64,000 nucleotides of DNA from Pseudomonas sp. MRSN 12121 (GCF_000931465.1 NZ_CP010892.1:3619388-3683387); one strand, 5' to 3'. Positions 18,031 through 28,009 are shown, counted from the stretch's first letter. A program made the numbers and translations. Notes: a model not told the origin generated them from the sequence alone.

Positions 18031-18114
18031 CCCGCCTGACGCTCGACGCTACAAAAAAATACTAAAGTCCATCACGGCTAAGGGGTTATTTATCGGTAGA
18101 ATTCTCGCTTTTTC

Positions 18115-21100
18115 ATGCTTTCTGGACACCCGGCAATGAAACAAAGGGACATGCTTCTTGAGAACCTCACACGAAGTTCGATTCGGCTGAGCAAGGGATT
18201 GCTGGTCGTTCTCGGCCTGACGCTCGTGCTGATCGGTATCAGCTACTGGTCGGTGCACAAGACGCTCAAGGAACAATACAGCACCTTCGAGTTTCACTTT
18301 GCCCGGCTCATGGAGAACATCCAGGAGCATGAAGACTTTCTTCGCGGCGCCGCCGAACAAAGCACCAGCGGGCAACTGAAGGCCGACGGGCGCCGCAGCT
18401 ACCTGAAAGAGCCGCTGCCCAACGAAGGCCCGAATGTCTACGAAGGCCGCGAATTCGCCTTTTCCATTCCGTTCAGGCTGGACACCGGCCGCTTGCGCCC
18501 GGACGCCGACGAGCTGGCGAAAATGCTCGCGCTCGGCGGCCACCTGACCGATTACTACAGCACCTTCTGGTCGATCTCCCACTATCAGTCGCCCCAGGTG
18601 TTCCTGTTCAACGCCGACGACAACTTCAACATCAGCATCCCGGCAGCCTGGCACACCCGAGGCGCCGCGCAAGAAGACAGGATCCCCCGGCAGGCCTTCG
18701 TCCAGCATGTGCTGGAACGGCTGCAGGTGAAAAGATCCGCGCACACCGACCGGGAACAGGTGCACTGGGATTCGTTCGAGCCGCCCGCCTCGGTCGAGGC
18801 GCCGCTGCGCCTGCTGGCTTACAAGGACATCCGGCTCGACCCGCAACGCCTGCTGATCCAGGGCGCGGACCATGAGGTCACTATCGTTTCGCTGCTCAAC
18901 ATGGATCAGGTCAACAACCTCGAACGCATCATGGACTGGCCGTTCTACGATCACTTCACCCTCGTCTCGCCCTCGGGAAAGATGCTGATCGGTGCGGCGC
19001 GGCCGGATGCGGCGCTGCGCGAGGGCCTGAACATCGGTGCCGAGGGCCTGGTGTTCAAGGTGACGAGCCACGGTGGCAAAGGCTGGACAGCGCTCTATAC
19101 CGTCACCTACCGCAACTATTTCGAATACGCCCTGTGGCCGATCGTGGCCTTGCTGGTGCTGCTGATCGCCCTTCTCGGCGGCGGCTGGTGGATCAGCCGC
19201 TGGTACCGCTCGAAAATCGTCGCCCCCGCCTACCAGGCCCACCAGCGGCTTGCGGAAAACGAGGTGTTCAGCCGGGCGGTGATCGACACCGCGCCCATCG
19301 GCCTCTGCGTGCTGCGCCGCGCTGGCCTCGAAGTGCTGCTGGCGAATCGCAAGTTTCATCAGTGGCCGGACCTCGCACAGCACCTGCAGCCGCTGCTCGA
19401 CCGCCAGCAGGACCTCGCCGAGCCTGGCGAGGCCTACCTGGATACCGACGGTGCCCATTTGCAACTGTGCTTCGTGTCCACCCGCTACCAGGGCGAGGAT
19501 GCCCTGCTCTGCGCCTTCAACGACGTGACCCAGCATATCGAGGGCGCCGCCGAACTGGAGCAGGCCCGCCGTTCGGCCGACGCCGCGAACCAGGCCAAGA
19601 CCCTGTTCCTCGCCACCATGAGCCATGAAATCCGCACGCCGCTGTATGGCGTGCTCGGCACCCTGGAACTGCTCGGCCTGACGCGCCTGGACGCTCGGCA
19701 GCGCGAGCACCTGCAAACCATCCAGCGCTCGTCGAGCACCCTGTTCCAACTGATCAGCGATGTCCTGGACATCTCCAAGATCGAGTCCGGGCAAATGCCG
19801 ATCGAGGCCGTTGCGTTCTGCCCGTTGCAGGTCATCGAAGACACCCTGCACACCTATGCCGCCTTCGCCGAACAAAAGGGCCTGCTGCTGTACGCCTGCA
19901 TCGATTCGAAGCTGCCCGACCAATTGCTGGGCGACCCGATGCGCATCCGCCAGATCCTCAACAACCTGGTCAGCAACGCGATCAAGTTCACCGACACCGG
20001 GCGCGTGGTGCTGCGCGCGCGGCTGCTGCACGGCGACAACGGCCAGGCCAGCCTGGAATGGCAGGTCACCGACTCCGGCATCGGCATTTCACCGGCGCAG
20101 CAGGAGCGCCTGTTCGACACCTTCTACCAGGTGCAGGACGCCAGCAGCGAGGCCGGGGCCGGTCTCGGCCTGACGATCTGCCATTGGCTGGCGCAGATGA
20201 TGGGCGGCCAGATCCGCGTGGTCAGCGAGCCCGGCCTGGGCAGCAGCTTCTCGTTCCAGTTGGCGCTAAAGGTGCTGCCGGGCACGCTGGACGGCTGCGC
20301 CGACATTCTGCCGACGACCCAACCGGTGTATGTCCGCGCGCCCGCCAGCGAACTGGCGCAAAGCATCTGCGACTGGCTCAATCGCCTCGGCGTCGCGGCC
20401 AAGCCGTTGCCGACCTACCTCGATCAGGCCCGCCAGGAAACCCTGCTGGTGGACATCCTGCCCGCGGACACCCCGCCCGCCTGGGCCGGCCCCCGGGTCG
20501 TCGGCCTCTGCGGCGATCGCCACCTGGCGCCGCCTGCCCCCGGGATCCTGGAAGTGGACGCGCACGACGTGCGCGCCATTGCCCGGGCCGTCTCGCTGAC
20601 CCTGCATGGCAAGTCGCCGGCGGTGCCCGGCGTGCAGGTCGATAGCGGCAAGCCGCTTGGCCTGCGTATCCTGGTGGCCGAAGACAACGCGATCAACCAG
20701 GCGATCATCAAGGAACAGCTCGAAGCCCTGGGCTGCCAGGTAACCACCGCGTCCAACGGCGAAGCCGCCCTGCAACTCTGGCGGCCGCAGCTGTTCGACC
20801 TGGTCCTGACCGACGTGAACATGCCGCTGCTCAACGGCTACGAGCTGACCCGCGCCTTGCGCGAGCGCGACCGAGAGATCCCGATCATCGGCATCACCGC
20901 CAACGCCCTGCGCGAGGAAGGCAACCGCTGCATGGCCGTCGGCATGAATGCCTGGATCGTCAAGCCCCTGAGCCTGCAGACCCTCTACCAATACCTATCG
21001 AACCTGTGCGCCAACGCGCCTACCCAGGAGCCGGAACCGATGCCCCTTGCAAGACCTGCCTCCACCACCGGCGACACCATGATCGAACTGTCGGCGAAAA

Positions 21101-21360
21101 TGCGTGAACTGTTCATTGCCACCATGCGCCAGGACATCCAGAGCGTGACAGACGCCCTGCATGCCGAGGATGCCAAGCGGCTGGCCGAGCGCCTGCACAG
21201 CGCCGCGGGTGCCCTGGGCGCCGTGCAGTTGGGCAATCTGGCGAATAACTGCGCCGAACTGGAATCGCAGATCCTCCAGGAGGCAATCACGCCTGCCGTG
21301 ACCCGCGAGGTGAACGACCTGATCCAGCGCTTGACGGATATCCTTAATGCACTTGAATGA
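18115..21360 (+). CDS. Hybrid sensor histidine kinase with Hpt domain (RcsC-like)
   Basis: An unorthodox kinase of up to 1081 residues. Two membrane segments flank a ~300-residue periplasmic sensor. A linker (FSRAVIDTAPIGLCVLRR) nearly identical to that of the first kinase leads to HisKA (His504 in [13 protein letters not shown]), HATPase (GAGLGLTICHWL), a receiver (Asp900 in LVLTDVNMP) and a C-terminal Hpt (His1028 in LHSAAGALG). The Hpt would pass phosphate to the RcsB-like regulator directly downstream. Start choice is uncertain: 18115, 18136 and 18151 are in-frame ATGs and none has a convincing ribosome binding site. The shared cytoplasmic halves suggest duplication of one ancestral kinase with different sensor domains. 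Confidence 0.82.
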   Translation: MLSGHPAMKQRDMLLENLTRSSIRLSKGLLVVLGLTLVLIGISYWSVHKTLKEQYSTFEFHFARLMENIQEHEDFLRGAAEQSTSGQLKADGRRSYLKEPLPNEGPNVYEGREFAFSIPFRLDTGRLRPDADELAKMLALGGHLTDYYSTFWSISHYQSPQVFLFNADDNFNISIPAAWHTRGAAQEDRIPRQAFVQHVLERLQVKRSAHTDREQVHWDSFEPPASVEAPLRLLAYKDIRLDPQRLLIQGADHEVTIVSLLNMDQVNNLERIMDWPFYDHFTLVSPSGKMLIGAARPDAALREGLNIGAEGLVFKVTSHGGKGWTALYTVTYRNYFEYALWPIVALLVLLIALLGGGWWISRWYRSKIVAPAYQAHQRLAENEVFSRAVIDTAPIGLCVLRRAGLEVLLANRKFHQWPDLAQHLQPLLDRQQDLAEPGEAYLDTDGAHLQLCFVSTRYQGEDALLCAFNDVTQHIEGAAELEQARRSADAANQAKTLFLATMSHEIRTPLYGVLGTLELLGLTRLDARQREHLQTIQRSSSTLFQLISDVLDISKIESGQMPIEAVAFCPLQVIEDTLHTYAAFAEQKGLLLYACIDSKLPDQLLGDPMRIRQILNNLVSNAIKFTDTGRVVLRARLLHGDNGQASLEWQVTDSGIGISPAQQERLFDTFYQVQDASSEAGAGLGLTICHWLAQMMGGQIRVVSEPGLGSSFSFQLALKVLPGTLDGCADILPTTQPVYVRAPASELAQSICDWLNRLGVAAKPLPTYLDQARQETLLVDILPADTPPAWAGPRVVGLCGDRHLAPPAPGILEVDAHDVRAIARAVSLTLHGKSPAVPGVQVDSGKPLGLRILVAEDNAINQAIIKEQLEALGCQVTTASNGEAALQLWRPQLFDLVLTDVNMPLLNGYELTRALRERDREIPIIGITANALREEGNRCMAVGMNAWIVKPLSLQTLYQYLSNLCANAPTQEPEPMPLARPASTTGDTMIELSAKMRELFIATMRQDIQSVTDALHAEDAKRLAERLHSAAGALGAVQLGNLANNCAELESQILQEAITPAVTREVNDLIQRLTDILNALE

Positions 21361-21434
21361 GACACGGCAAGATTTCATGAACGCAATCCCTTACTCTCTC
21401 TCCTCACCAACCGGCGTATTACGAGTGGCTAGTC

Positions 21435-22082
21435 ATGGAAAAATTTAAGGTAGTCATCGCCGACGATCACCCGATTGTGCTGCTCGGGGTTCGCGAGTTG
21501 ATGGAACGGGAAAGCAATTTCGAGATCGTCGGCGAAGCCATCAGCTCGCAAGGGTTGATCGAGCTGCTCGAACAACAGCCGGTCGATATCGTCATCACCG
21601 ACTACAACATGCCCGGGGACTCGCCCTACGGCGACGGCCTCAAGTTGATCGAATACCTGAAGCGCCACTACCCGCGCTTGCAGATTCTGATCCTGACCAT
21701 GATTTCCAACCAGCTGATCCTGACGCGCCTGCACGAGCTGGGCGTGGTCGGGGTGATCCAGAAAAGCCAGCTGCACAATGAAATCCAGGTGGCGCTCAAG
21801 ACCATCGTCGAGCGGGGTTCCTACCAGAGCCTCGAACCTGCGCCGACCTCGGTCATCGATTCCAACGCCAGCATCGACGACCGGATCTCCATGCTCTCGC
21901 CCAAGGAGTTCGAGATATTGCGCCTGTTCGTGTCCGGCAAGAGCGTCAGCGAGATCGCCCGCAGCCAGAACCGCAGCTCGAAGACCATCAGCGCGCAGAA
22001 GATTTCCGCCATGCGCAAGCTGGAGGTCGAGAGCGACCAGGACCTGCTGACGTACTGCATCGGCCGCAACATCTTCAATTGA
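21435..22082 (+). CDS. RcsB-like response regulator (REC-LuxR HTH)
   Basis: A 215-residue response regulator. The receiver has Asp56 in IVITDYNMPGD, the same position as in RcsB, and an extended YGDGLKLIEYLKRHYP segment also typical of RcsB. The C-terminal helix-turn-helix reads LSPKEFEILRLFVSGKSVSE followed by SKTISAQKISAMRKL, close to the enterobacterial RcsB signature. It follows the Hpt-containing kinase by 74 bases and is its probable target. In P. aeruginosa the homologous regulator activates cupD fimbrial genes; no fimbrial genes are within this window, so the targets lie elsewhere. Confidence 0.85.
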   Translation: MEKFKVVIADDHPIVLLGVRELMERESNFEIVGEAISSQGLIELLEQQPVDIVITDYNMPGDSPYGDGLKLIEYLKRHYPRLQILILTMISNQLILTRLHELGVVGVIQKSQLHNEIQVALKTIVERGSYQSLEPAPTSVIDSNASIDDRISMLSPKEFEILRLFVSGKSVSEIARSQNRSSKTISAQKISAMRKLEVESDQDLLTYCIGRNIFN

Positions 22083-22115
22083 CCCCTTCCGCTGACGCAC
22101 AAGGCCCGACCGGCG

Positions 22116-22529
22116 ATGACCGCTGAAGACCTGCTTGACCTGCAACGACTGCAAGGGGCCTGGGAACAGGTGGCCTTCGAGGATAACGGGGTCAGCGACC
22201 CACCTGACGAACATGGCGCTCCCGGCGCCCTGACCCTGATCCAGGGCCAGGGATTCCGCGTCGTGACCCTGGACGGCGAGGTGTTGCTCGCCGGCCGGTT
22301 CACCCTCGATACCAGCACCCGGCCCAGGTCCATCACCTGGGTCGACTCCATGGGCGCGGACATCGGCAAGCACTTGCCCGCCAGCTACCAGCTGGAGGGC
22401 GATCACTTCGTCTTCATCGCCGCGGACGAGGGCCAGCCCAGGCCCGAGGTATTCCGTACCGGCCCCGGCCAGACCCTGCGCCGCTTCGTCCGCGCCGCGC
22501 AACCGGGCACGCCTGCCGTCAGTCGTTGA
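22116..22529 (+). CDS. TIGR03067-like domain protein
   Basis: A 137-residue protein with no signal peptide. The opening LQRLQGAWEQVAFEDNGV and the later β-strands match the TIGR03067 'LQGxW' domain first seen in planctomycetes, a lipocalin-like fold of unknown function. It begins 33 bases after the RcsB-like gene and may be cotranscribed with it. A role in the phosphorelay cannot be inferred from sequence. Confidence 0.6.
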   Translation: MTAEDLLDLQRLQGAWEQVAFEDNGVSDPPDEHGAPGALTLIQGQGFRVVTLDGEVLLAGRFTLDTSTRPRSITWVDSMGADIGKHLPASYQLEGDHFVFIAADEGQPRPEVFRTGPGQTLRRFVRAAQPGTPAVSR

Positions 22530-22658
22530 GGCATCGGCTACCTGCCCTCGTCGCCACCTGCGCAGCGCCAGGCCTCGCCATCCGCATGCCGGTCGCGCTT
22601 GAAATGACCGTGGATGCCGGTTAGTCATAGCGGACCTTGTGATGACGGAGCCTCCCCC

Positions 22659-23867
22659 ATGAATCGACCCATTCAGGGCCTGCTCGCCCTGGCGGCCACC
22701 CTTGGCGCCTCGCTGGCCGGCGCCGCCACCCCGGACGCAGCGCTCGGCAGGCGCATGGACACGGCCATCGACCGGGCCATCGCGGAACAGCGGATCGTCG
22801 GCACCGTGGTCGTGGTGATGCGCGACGGCCAGGTGGTCTACCGGCGCGCGGCCGGTTTCGCCGACCGCGAGGCGGCCCGGCCCATGACCGAGGACACCAT
22901 CCTGCGCCTGGCGTCCATCACCAAGCCCATGGTCTCGGTGGTGGCGATGCGGCTGGTGGAACAAGGCACCTTGTCCCTGGACGATCCGGTCAGCCGCTGG
23001 TTGCCCGCGTTCCGGCCACGGCTGGCCGACGGCAGCCAGCCGCCGATCACCCTCAAGCAATTGCTGACCCACACCGCCGGCCTGAGCTACGGCTTTCTCG
23101 AGCCCGAGCACGGCGCCTATCGCACCGCGGGGGTTTCCGATGGCCTGGCCGAACCCGGCCTGAGCCTGGAAGACAACCTGCAACGCATTGCCAGCGTGCC
23201 CTTGAGCTATCCGCCCGGCACGCAGTGGCGCTACTCCCTGGCCACCGACGTGCTGGGCGCGGTGCTGGAGAAAGCCACCGGCAAGCGCCTGCCGGCCCTG
23301 ACCCGCGAAATGGTCACCGGCCCGCTGGCGATGCAAGACACCGACTTTGCCGTCAAGGACCCGGCCCGCCTCGGCGCCGCCTACCGCGACGACCAGCCGC
23401 GGCCAAGCAGGATGCAGGAGGAAACGGCGCTGCGGGTCGGTAACAGCACCACGCTGTTCTCCCTCCAGCGGATTTTCGATCCGCGCGCCTACCCCTCCGG
23501 TGGCGCCGGCATGGCCGGCACCGCGGGCGACGTGGCGCGGTTCCTCGACACCCTGCGCCAGGGCGGCGGAGTCCTGCTGTCCCGCGCCAGCGTGCAGGCG
23601 ATGATGACCGACCAGGTCGGTGCCCAGGCGCAGGCCCAGGGCCCGGGCTGGGGCTTCGGTTATGGCTGGGCGGTGCTGGACGATCCGGCCCTGGCCGCCA
23701 CCCCGCAATCGAAGGGCACCCTGCAATGGGGCGGCGCCTATGGCCACAGCTGGTTTGTCGACCCGCAGGCCAGGCTGACCGTGGTGGCGCTGACCAACAC
23801 CGCCTTCGAGGGCATGTCGGGCGCCTTTACCCGGGAGATCCGCGACGCCGCCTACCCGGCGCCTTGA
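22659..23867 (+). CDS. Serine hydrolase, class C β-lactamase/esterase family
   Basis: A 402-residue exported hydrolase. A Sec signal ends at GAATP. The serine nucleophile motif is SITK (SxxK), the Tyr motif is YSL in WRYSLATD, and GHSW near the C-terminus occupies the third (KTG/HxG) box. This pattern fits EstB-type esterases and D-aminopeptidase-like proteins more than true β-lactamases. I chose the ATG at 22659 because CGGAGCCTCCCCC precedes it and the signal peptide starts there. Its 3' end overlaps the convergent helicase gene by 16 bases. Confidence 0.82.
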   Translation: MNRPIQGLLALAATLGASLAGAATPDAALGRRMDTAIDRAIAEQRIVGTVVVVMRDGQVVYRRAAGFADREAARPMTEDTILRLASITKPMVSVVAMRLVEQGTLSLDDPVSRWLPAFRPRLADGSQPPITLKQLLTHTAGLSYGFLEPEHGAYRTAGVSDGLAEPGLSLEDNLQRIASVPLSYPPGTQWRYSLATDVLGAVLEKATGKRLPALTREMVTGPLAMQDTDFAVKDPARLGAAYRDDQPRPSRMQEETALRVGNSTTLFSLQRIFDPRAYPSGGAGMAGTAGDVARFLDTLRQGGGVLLSRASVQAMMTDQVGAQAQAQGPGWGFGYGWAVLDDPALAATPQSKGTLQWGGAYGHSWFVDPQARLTVVALTNTAFEGMSGAFTREIRDAAYPAP

Positions 23868-26140
23868 ACCGCCTCGCCGCCGGGTGCGTCGAGCGACCAC
23901 CAGCGCGGCAGCAATTGCCGGACCCGGGGCTCGGCGAAGCGGTCGTCGATCAGCATCACCACGCCGCGGTCGTGCTGGCTGCGGATCACCCGGCCGGCGG
24001 CCTGCACCACCTTTTGCAGGCCGGGATACAGGTAGGTGTAGTCGTAGCCGGCGCCAAAAATCGCCGCCATGCGCTGTTTCAGCTGCTCGTTCACCGGGTT
24101 CAGCTGGGCCAGGCCCAGGGTGGCGATAAAGGCCCCGATCAACCGCGACCCCGGCAGGTCGATACCCTCGCCGAAAGCCCCGCCGAGCACCGCGAACCCC
24201 ACGCCCTGGCCATCGGCGTCGAATCGTTGGAGAAACGCCTGGCGCTGCCCCTCGTCCATCCCCCGGGACTGTTGCCACATCGGGATCTGTGGATGCCGCT
24301 GCGCCAACAGGCTGGCCACCTGCTGCAGGTAATCGAAGCTGCTGAAGAACGCCAGGTAATTGCCCGGGCGCCGCTGGAACTGGCTGGCGATCAGCTCGAC
24401 GATCGGCGCCAGCGACGCCTGGCGATGGGTGAAGCGCGTGGAGATCCGGCTGACCAGCTGCACCTCCAGCTGCGCGGCGTGAAACGGCGACTCCACCTCC
24501 ACCCACACCGCGTTGTCCGGCAGCCCCAGCAGATCGCGGTAGTAATGCCAGGGGTTCAGGGTCGCCGAGAACAGCACCGTGCTGCGCGCCGCGCTCAGCC
24601 GCGGCCCGAGGAACCCGGCCGGCACCACGTTGCGCAGGCACAGGGTGGACAGGCTGCGCCGGGCATTGAGTTCGCGCTTGCTGATATCGAACAGGAACTG
24701 CTCATCGAACAGTTCGGCCACCCGGGCAAATTGCAGCGCGTCGAAATAGAAGCCCTGCAAGCCGTTGTCCAGCCCCTGAGGGTGGTCGTTGAGGTAGTCG
24801 CCGATCGCCGCAATGCACAGCGCCAGCGCCTTGAGCAGCGGCGCGGGCAGCTGGTCATGGGCCTGATAGGGCCGCTGCTGCTCCTTGTGCAGCGCATTCC
24901 ATTCGCGGTTGAGCCGTTGCAGGGGCGTCTTCAGCGCCGGCGGCGCAGTCTGGCGCACGCTGCCGAGCTGGTACTGGTCGAGGCTCGCGCTGTACATCGC
25001 GCGCCCGCGCTCCACCAGATTGTGGGCTTCGTCCACCAGCGCCGCGACCTTCCACTGGTTGAGCTGCGCCAGGCCGAACAGCAAGGCGCTGAAATCGAAG
25101 TAGTAGTTGTAGTCCGCCACCACCAGGTCGCTCCAGCGGGCCATTTCCTGGCTCAGGTAATAGGGGCACAGCCCATGCGCCAGGGCGACCTCGCGCAGCG
25201 CCCGCTGGTCCAGCAGCGGCAGCTGGCTTGCCGCCTGCCGCGCCGCCGGCAAGCGCTCGTAGAAACCCTTGGCCAACGGGCAGGACTCGCCATGGCAGGC
25301 CAACTCCGGGTGCTCGCAGGCCTTGTCCCGGGCCACCAGTTCCAGTACCCGCAACGGCAGCCCGGGGTTGCGCTCGAACAACAGCCGGGCGCTGTCCAGC
25401 GCCAGTTGGCGACCCGGCGTCTTGGCGGTGAGGAAGAACAGCTTGTCCAGTTGCTGCCCGGGCATGGCCTTGAGCATCGGGAACACCGTCCCCAGGGTCT
25501 TGCCGATACCCGTCGGCGCCTGGGCCATCAGGCAGCGGCCGGTGCTCACCGCCTTGTACACCGACTCGGCCAGCGTGCGTTGCCCGGGGCGGAAGTCGGG
25601 GTGCGGGAAGCCCAGGGCCGCCATCGCCCGGTCACGCGCGGTGCGATGGGCCAGCTCCTGTTCGGCCCATTGCAGGAACAGGCGGCACTGGCGGTTGAAG
25701 AACTGCTCCAGGGCCTGGGCGTCGTGCTCCTCCAGCAAGGACGTTTCGCGTTCGCTCTGGATGTCGAAATACACCAGCGCCAGGCGGATGCGGCGCAGTT
25801 GCAACTGCTGGCACAGCAGCCAGCCGTAGACCTTGGCCTGGGCCCAATGCAGCTGGCGATGGTTGGCCGGCATGCGCTCGAGGTCGCCACGGTAGGTCTT
25901 GACCTCTTCCAGCAGGTTGGCGTCCGGGTCGTAGCCGTCCGCCCTGCCCCTGACCGTCAAGGCGCCGAAGCTGCCCTCGAGGGCGACCTCGCGCTGATAG
26001 TTCGCGCTGCGCCGCGCCGCGACCGTGCGATGGCCCTGGATGCCTTCCAGCGCGGTCGGCGACGGGGTGAAGCGCAGGTCGAGGTCGCCGGCCTTGGCGG
26101 TGAACTCGCACAGCGCCCGTACCGCGATGCGGTAGTTCAC
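23852..26140 (-). CDS. Fe-S superfamily 2 DNA helicase (DinG/XPD-like)
   Basis: A 762-residue DNA helicase. An N-terminal ~190-residue nuclease-like or adaptor region (GRADGYDPDANLLEEVKTYR) precedes the helicase core: Walker A in APTGIGKTLG, four cysteines for an Fe-S cluster (CEHPELACHGESC, then LCPYY), the DEAH box in ALVDEAHNL and motif VI in QAAGRVIRSQHDRG. The D-x(n)-E-x-K residues in the N-terminal region resemble a PD-(D/E)xK fold, a resemblance I infer. The GTG at 26140 is preferred because it overlaps the FAN1 stop (GTGA) and has GGAG before it; an ATG at 26158 is the alternative. It is coupled to the FAN1-like nuclease. Confidence 0.85.
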   Translation of the reverse strand: MNYRIAVRALCEFTAKAGDLDLRFTPSPTALEGIQGHRTVAARRSANYQREVALEGSFGALTVRGRADGYDPDANLLEEVKTYRGDLERMPANHRQLHWAQAKVYGWLLCQQLQLRRIRLALVYFDIQSERETSLLEEHDAQALEQFFNRQCRLFLQWAEQELAHRTARDRAMAALGFPHPDFRPGQRTLAESVYKAVSTGRCLMAQAPTGIGKTLGTVFPMLKAMPGQQLDKLFFLTAKTPGRQLALDSARLLFERNPGLPLRVLELVARDKACEHPELACHGESCPLAKGFYERLPAARQAASQLPLLDQRALREVALAHGLCPYYLSQEMARWSDLVVADYNYYFDFSALLFGLAQLNQWKVAALVDEAHNLVERGRAMYSASLDQYQLGSVRQTAPPALKTPLQRLNREWNALHKEQQRPYQAHDQLPAPLLKALALCIAAIGDYLNDHPQGLDNGLQGFYFDALQFARVAELFDEQFLFDISKRELNARRSLSTLCLRNVVPAGFLGPRLSAARSTVLFSATLNPWHYYRDLLGLPDNAVWVEVESPFHAAQLEVQLVSRISTRFTHRQASLAPIVELIASQFQRRPGNYLAFFSSFDYLQQVASLLAQRHPQIPMWQQSRGMDEGQRQAFLQRFDADGQGVGFAVLGGAFGEGIDLPGSRLIGAFIATLGLAQLNPVNEQLKQRMAAIFGAGYDYTYLYPGLQKVVQAAGRVIRSQHDRGVVMLIDDRFAEPRVRQLLPRWWSLDAPGGEAVQGAG

Positions 26141-27789
26141 GCGCCCTGCTCCGCCCATTGCACGTAGCAGACCGCCACCGGCATCTGGTGCTGCTGGCAG
26201 AACTCCAGCCAGCGCAGCTGGTTATCCTGCAGGCGATCGCCGGGGCCCTTGACCTCGATCATCCGGTAGGTTTTCTGCTGCGGCCAGAACTGGATCAGGT
26301 CCGGCATGCCGGCGCGGTTGGCCTTGATGTCCTGCAACAGGCGCTCGAACCAGTGCCGCAGGTGCGCCGCCGGCAGGCAGGCCAGGGCCTGCTCCAGCAG
26401 CGCTTCGTCGAGGGCGGCCCAGAACACGAACGGCGATTGCACGCCCCACTTGTCGAGGTAGCGCTGGCGGATGGTCTGCGCATAGCGCCCGTCGTCCAGC
26501 TCCGCCAGGCAGGCCTGGAACAGCTCGGCGCGACGGGCGTGGAAATCCTCGCTCAAGAGGTCCGCCGGCCCGCGCTGGAACGGGTGGAAGAAGGCGCCGG
26601 GCAGCGGCGCGAAGATCGCCGGCCAGCAGAGCAGCCCGAACAGCGAGTTGATCAGGCTGTTCTCCACGTAGTGCACCGGCGCCTCGACCTCATGCAGGTG
26701 GGCCTGGACATGGAACTCCACCGACAGCTGCGGATCGCTGCGCGGCAGGCTGAGGTCCAGGCGCAACAACGGACGCACGCCGCCGCGGGGCGCGGCCGGG
26801 CCGCCAAGCTTGCGCCGCAGCCGCGGCAGCACCCGCAGCAGTTGCTGCTGTTCGGCGGCGCTCTGCGGGGCCAGCCCGGCCTCCTCCGCCAGGAGCAACG
26901 CTCGGGGATAATCGCCGCTGCGCTCGAAGACCCGGATCAGGCGCATACGCGCCCCGGGATAGGCACAATCCTGGTAGATGGCCGCCGCCAGCGGCCAGTC
27001 GGCGAGCCGCTCGCCGTGTTGCCCCAGCAGGAACAGCAATTTGTCCCGGCGCCGCTGCAACCAGGGGTTGTCGCTGGCGAAGGCCCGGGCGGCGGCCAGC
27101 ACCTCGCCCAGCGCCGCGCCGGCCTCGAAGCGCTGGCGGCAGTCTTCCAGGTAGATGAAGCCCTCGACGTCGGCGCGGCTGCGCAGGGCGCGGGCGTCGT
27201 CGTGGAACTCGACCTTCTCGTAGGTGAAGATGCCAAGGTCGGCCAGCACGAACTCCGACCAGTCCTGGTACAGGTTGCCGAAGAACATCAGGCGCAAGCG
27301 ATCGCACAGCGCCATGACGGTCAGGCTGCACACCCGGTCCTCCAGCCCCGGGCACCATTGGCCCAGGCTGCGTGGCTCGTCGAACTGTGGCGCCAGGGCG
27401 GCCAGCCAGTCGGACTTGCGGCCCTTGGGCTGCTCGATCAGCGCCTGGAAGCCCTGGAGGATTTCCGCCTTCTGCAACAGGTTGAACAACTCTTCCAGGG
27501 TCAGCGGCGCCTGCTCGTCGACCCAGCCCAGGCGGACCAGCGGCGCGACCGCCGCCCCGGTATCGCCGATTTCCTCATAGGCCAGCCGGGAGCTACGAAA
27601 ATGACAGCCCTTGCGCATGACCATGCGCACTAGCAGGGCCTGGGACGGCTGGGCCAGGGCCGAGAAATCGGCGATGAAAGCCTGCTCCTCGGGCGACAGC
27701 ACGTCGGCATAACGCAACTCGAGCCAGGCCAGCACCTGCTGGAAGTTGTGCAGGTAATAAAGAGGGTTTTCCAGGGGATTGGAGGTCAC
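26137..27789 (-). CDS. FAN1-like VRR-NUC structure-specific nuclease
   Basis: A ~550-residue homologue of Fanconi-associated nuclease 1, close in length to the P. aeruginosa protein of known structure. The C-terminal VRR-NUC domain has the catalytic PD...EVK arrangement: PDLIQFWPQ followed by YRMIEVKGPGDRLQDNQLRW. A helical SAP/TPR-like body precedes it. FAN1 proteins cut branched DNA near 5' flaps and unhook interstrand crosslinks. The start is ambiguous: GTG at 27789 (VTSNPLENPL) or TTG at 27807, with no strong ribosome binding site for either. Its stop overlaps the helicase start, making a two-gene repair operon. Confidence 0.85.
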   Translation of the reverse strand: MTSNPLENPLYYLHNFQQVLAWLELRYADVLSPEEQAFIADFSALAQPSQALLVRMVMRKGCHFRSSRLAYEEIGDTGAAVAPLVRLGWVDEQAPLTLEELFNLLQKAEILQGFQALIEQPKGRKSDWLAALAPQFDEPRSLGQWCPGLEDRVCSLTVMALCDRLRLMFFGNLYQDWSEFVLADLGIFTYEKVEFHDDARALRSRADVEGFIYLEDCRQRFEAGAALGEVLAAARAFASDNPWLQRRRDKLLFLLGQHGERLADWPLAAAIYQDCAYPGARMRLIRVFERSGDYPRALLLAEEAGLAPQSAAEQQQLLRVLPRLRRKLGGPAAPRGGVRPLLRLDLSLPRSDPQLSVEFHVQAHLHEVEAPVHYVENSLINSLFGLLCWPAIFAPLPGAFFHPFQRGPADLLSEDFHARRAELFQACLAELDDGRYAQTIRQRYLDKWGVQSPFVFWAALDEALLEQALACLPAAHLRHWFERLLQDIKANRAGMPDLIQFWPQQKTYRMIEVKGPGDRLQDNQLRWLEFCQQHQMPVAVCYVQWAEQGA

Positions 27790-28009
27790 AGGACAAGCGC
27801 GCCGCAAAGAGGTGGGTACTGGTTATGCATACAGATAGCAGCTGCCACCCTACCCTGGCAAACACTATTGGATCAGCGGCGACGGAGGTTTTTTTGCGAC
27901 GCGCTCAGAACTTTCCTGCCGTTAACTACACCAACGGGGCGGATAGCCGTATAGTCGCGAGCCGCCAAACGTGGGTGGACTCACAGGATTCATGAAGAGA
28001 GGTTTGTCT

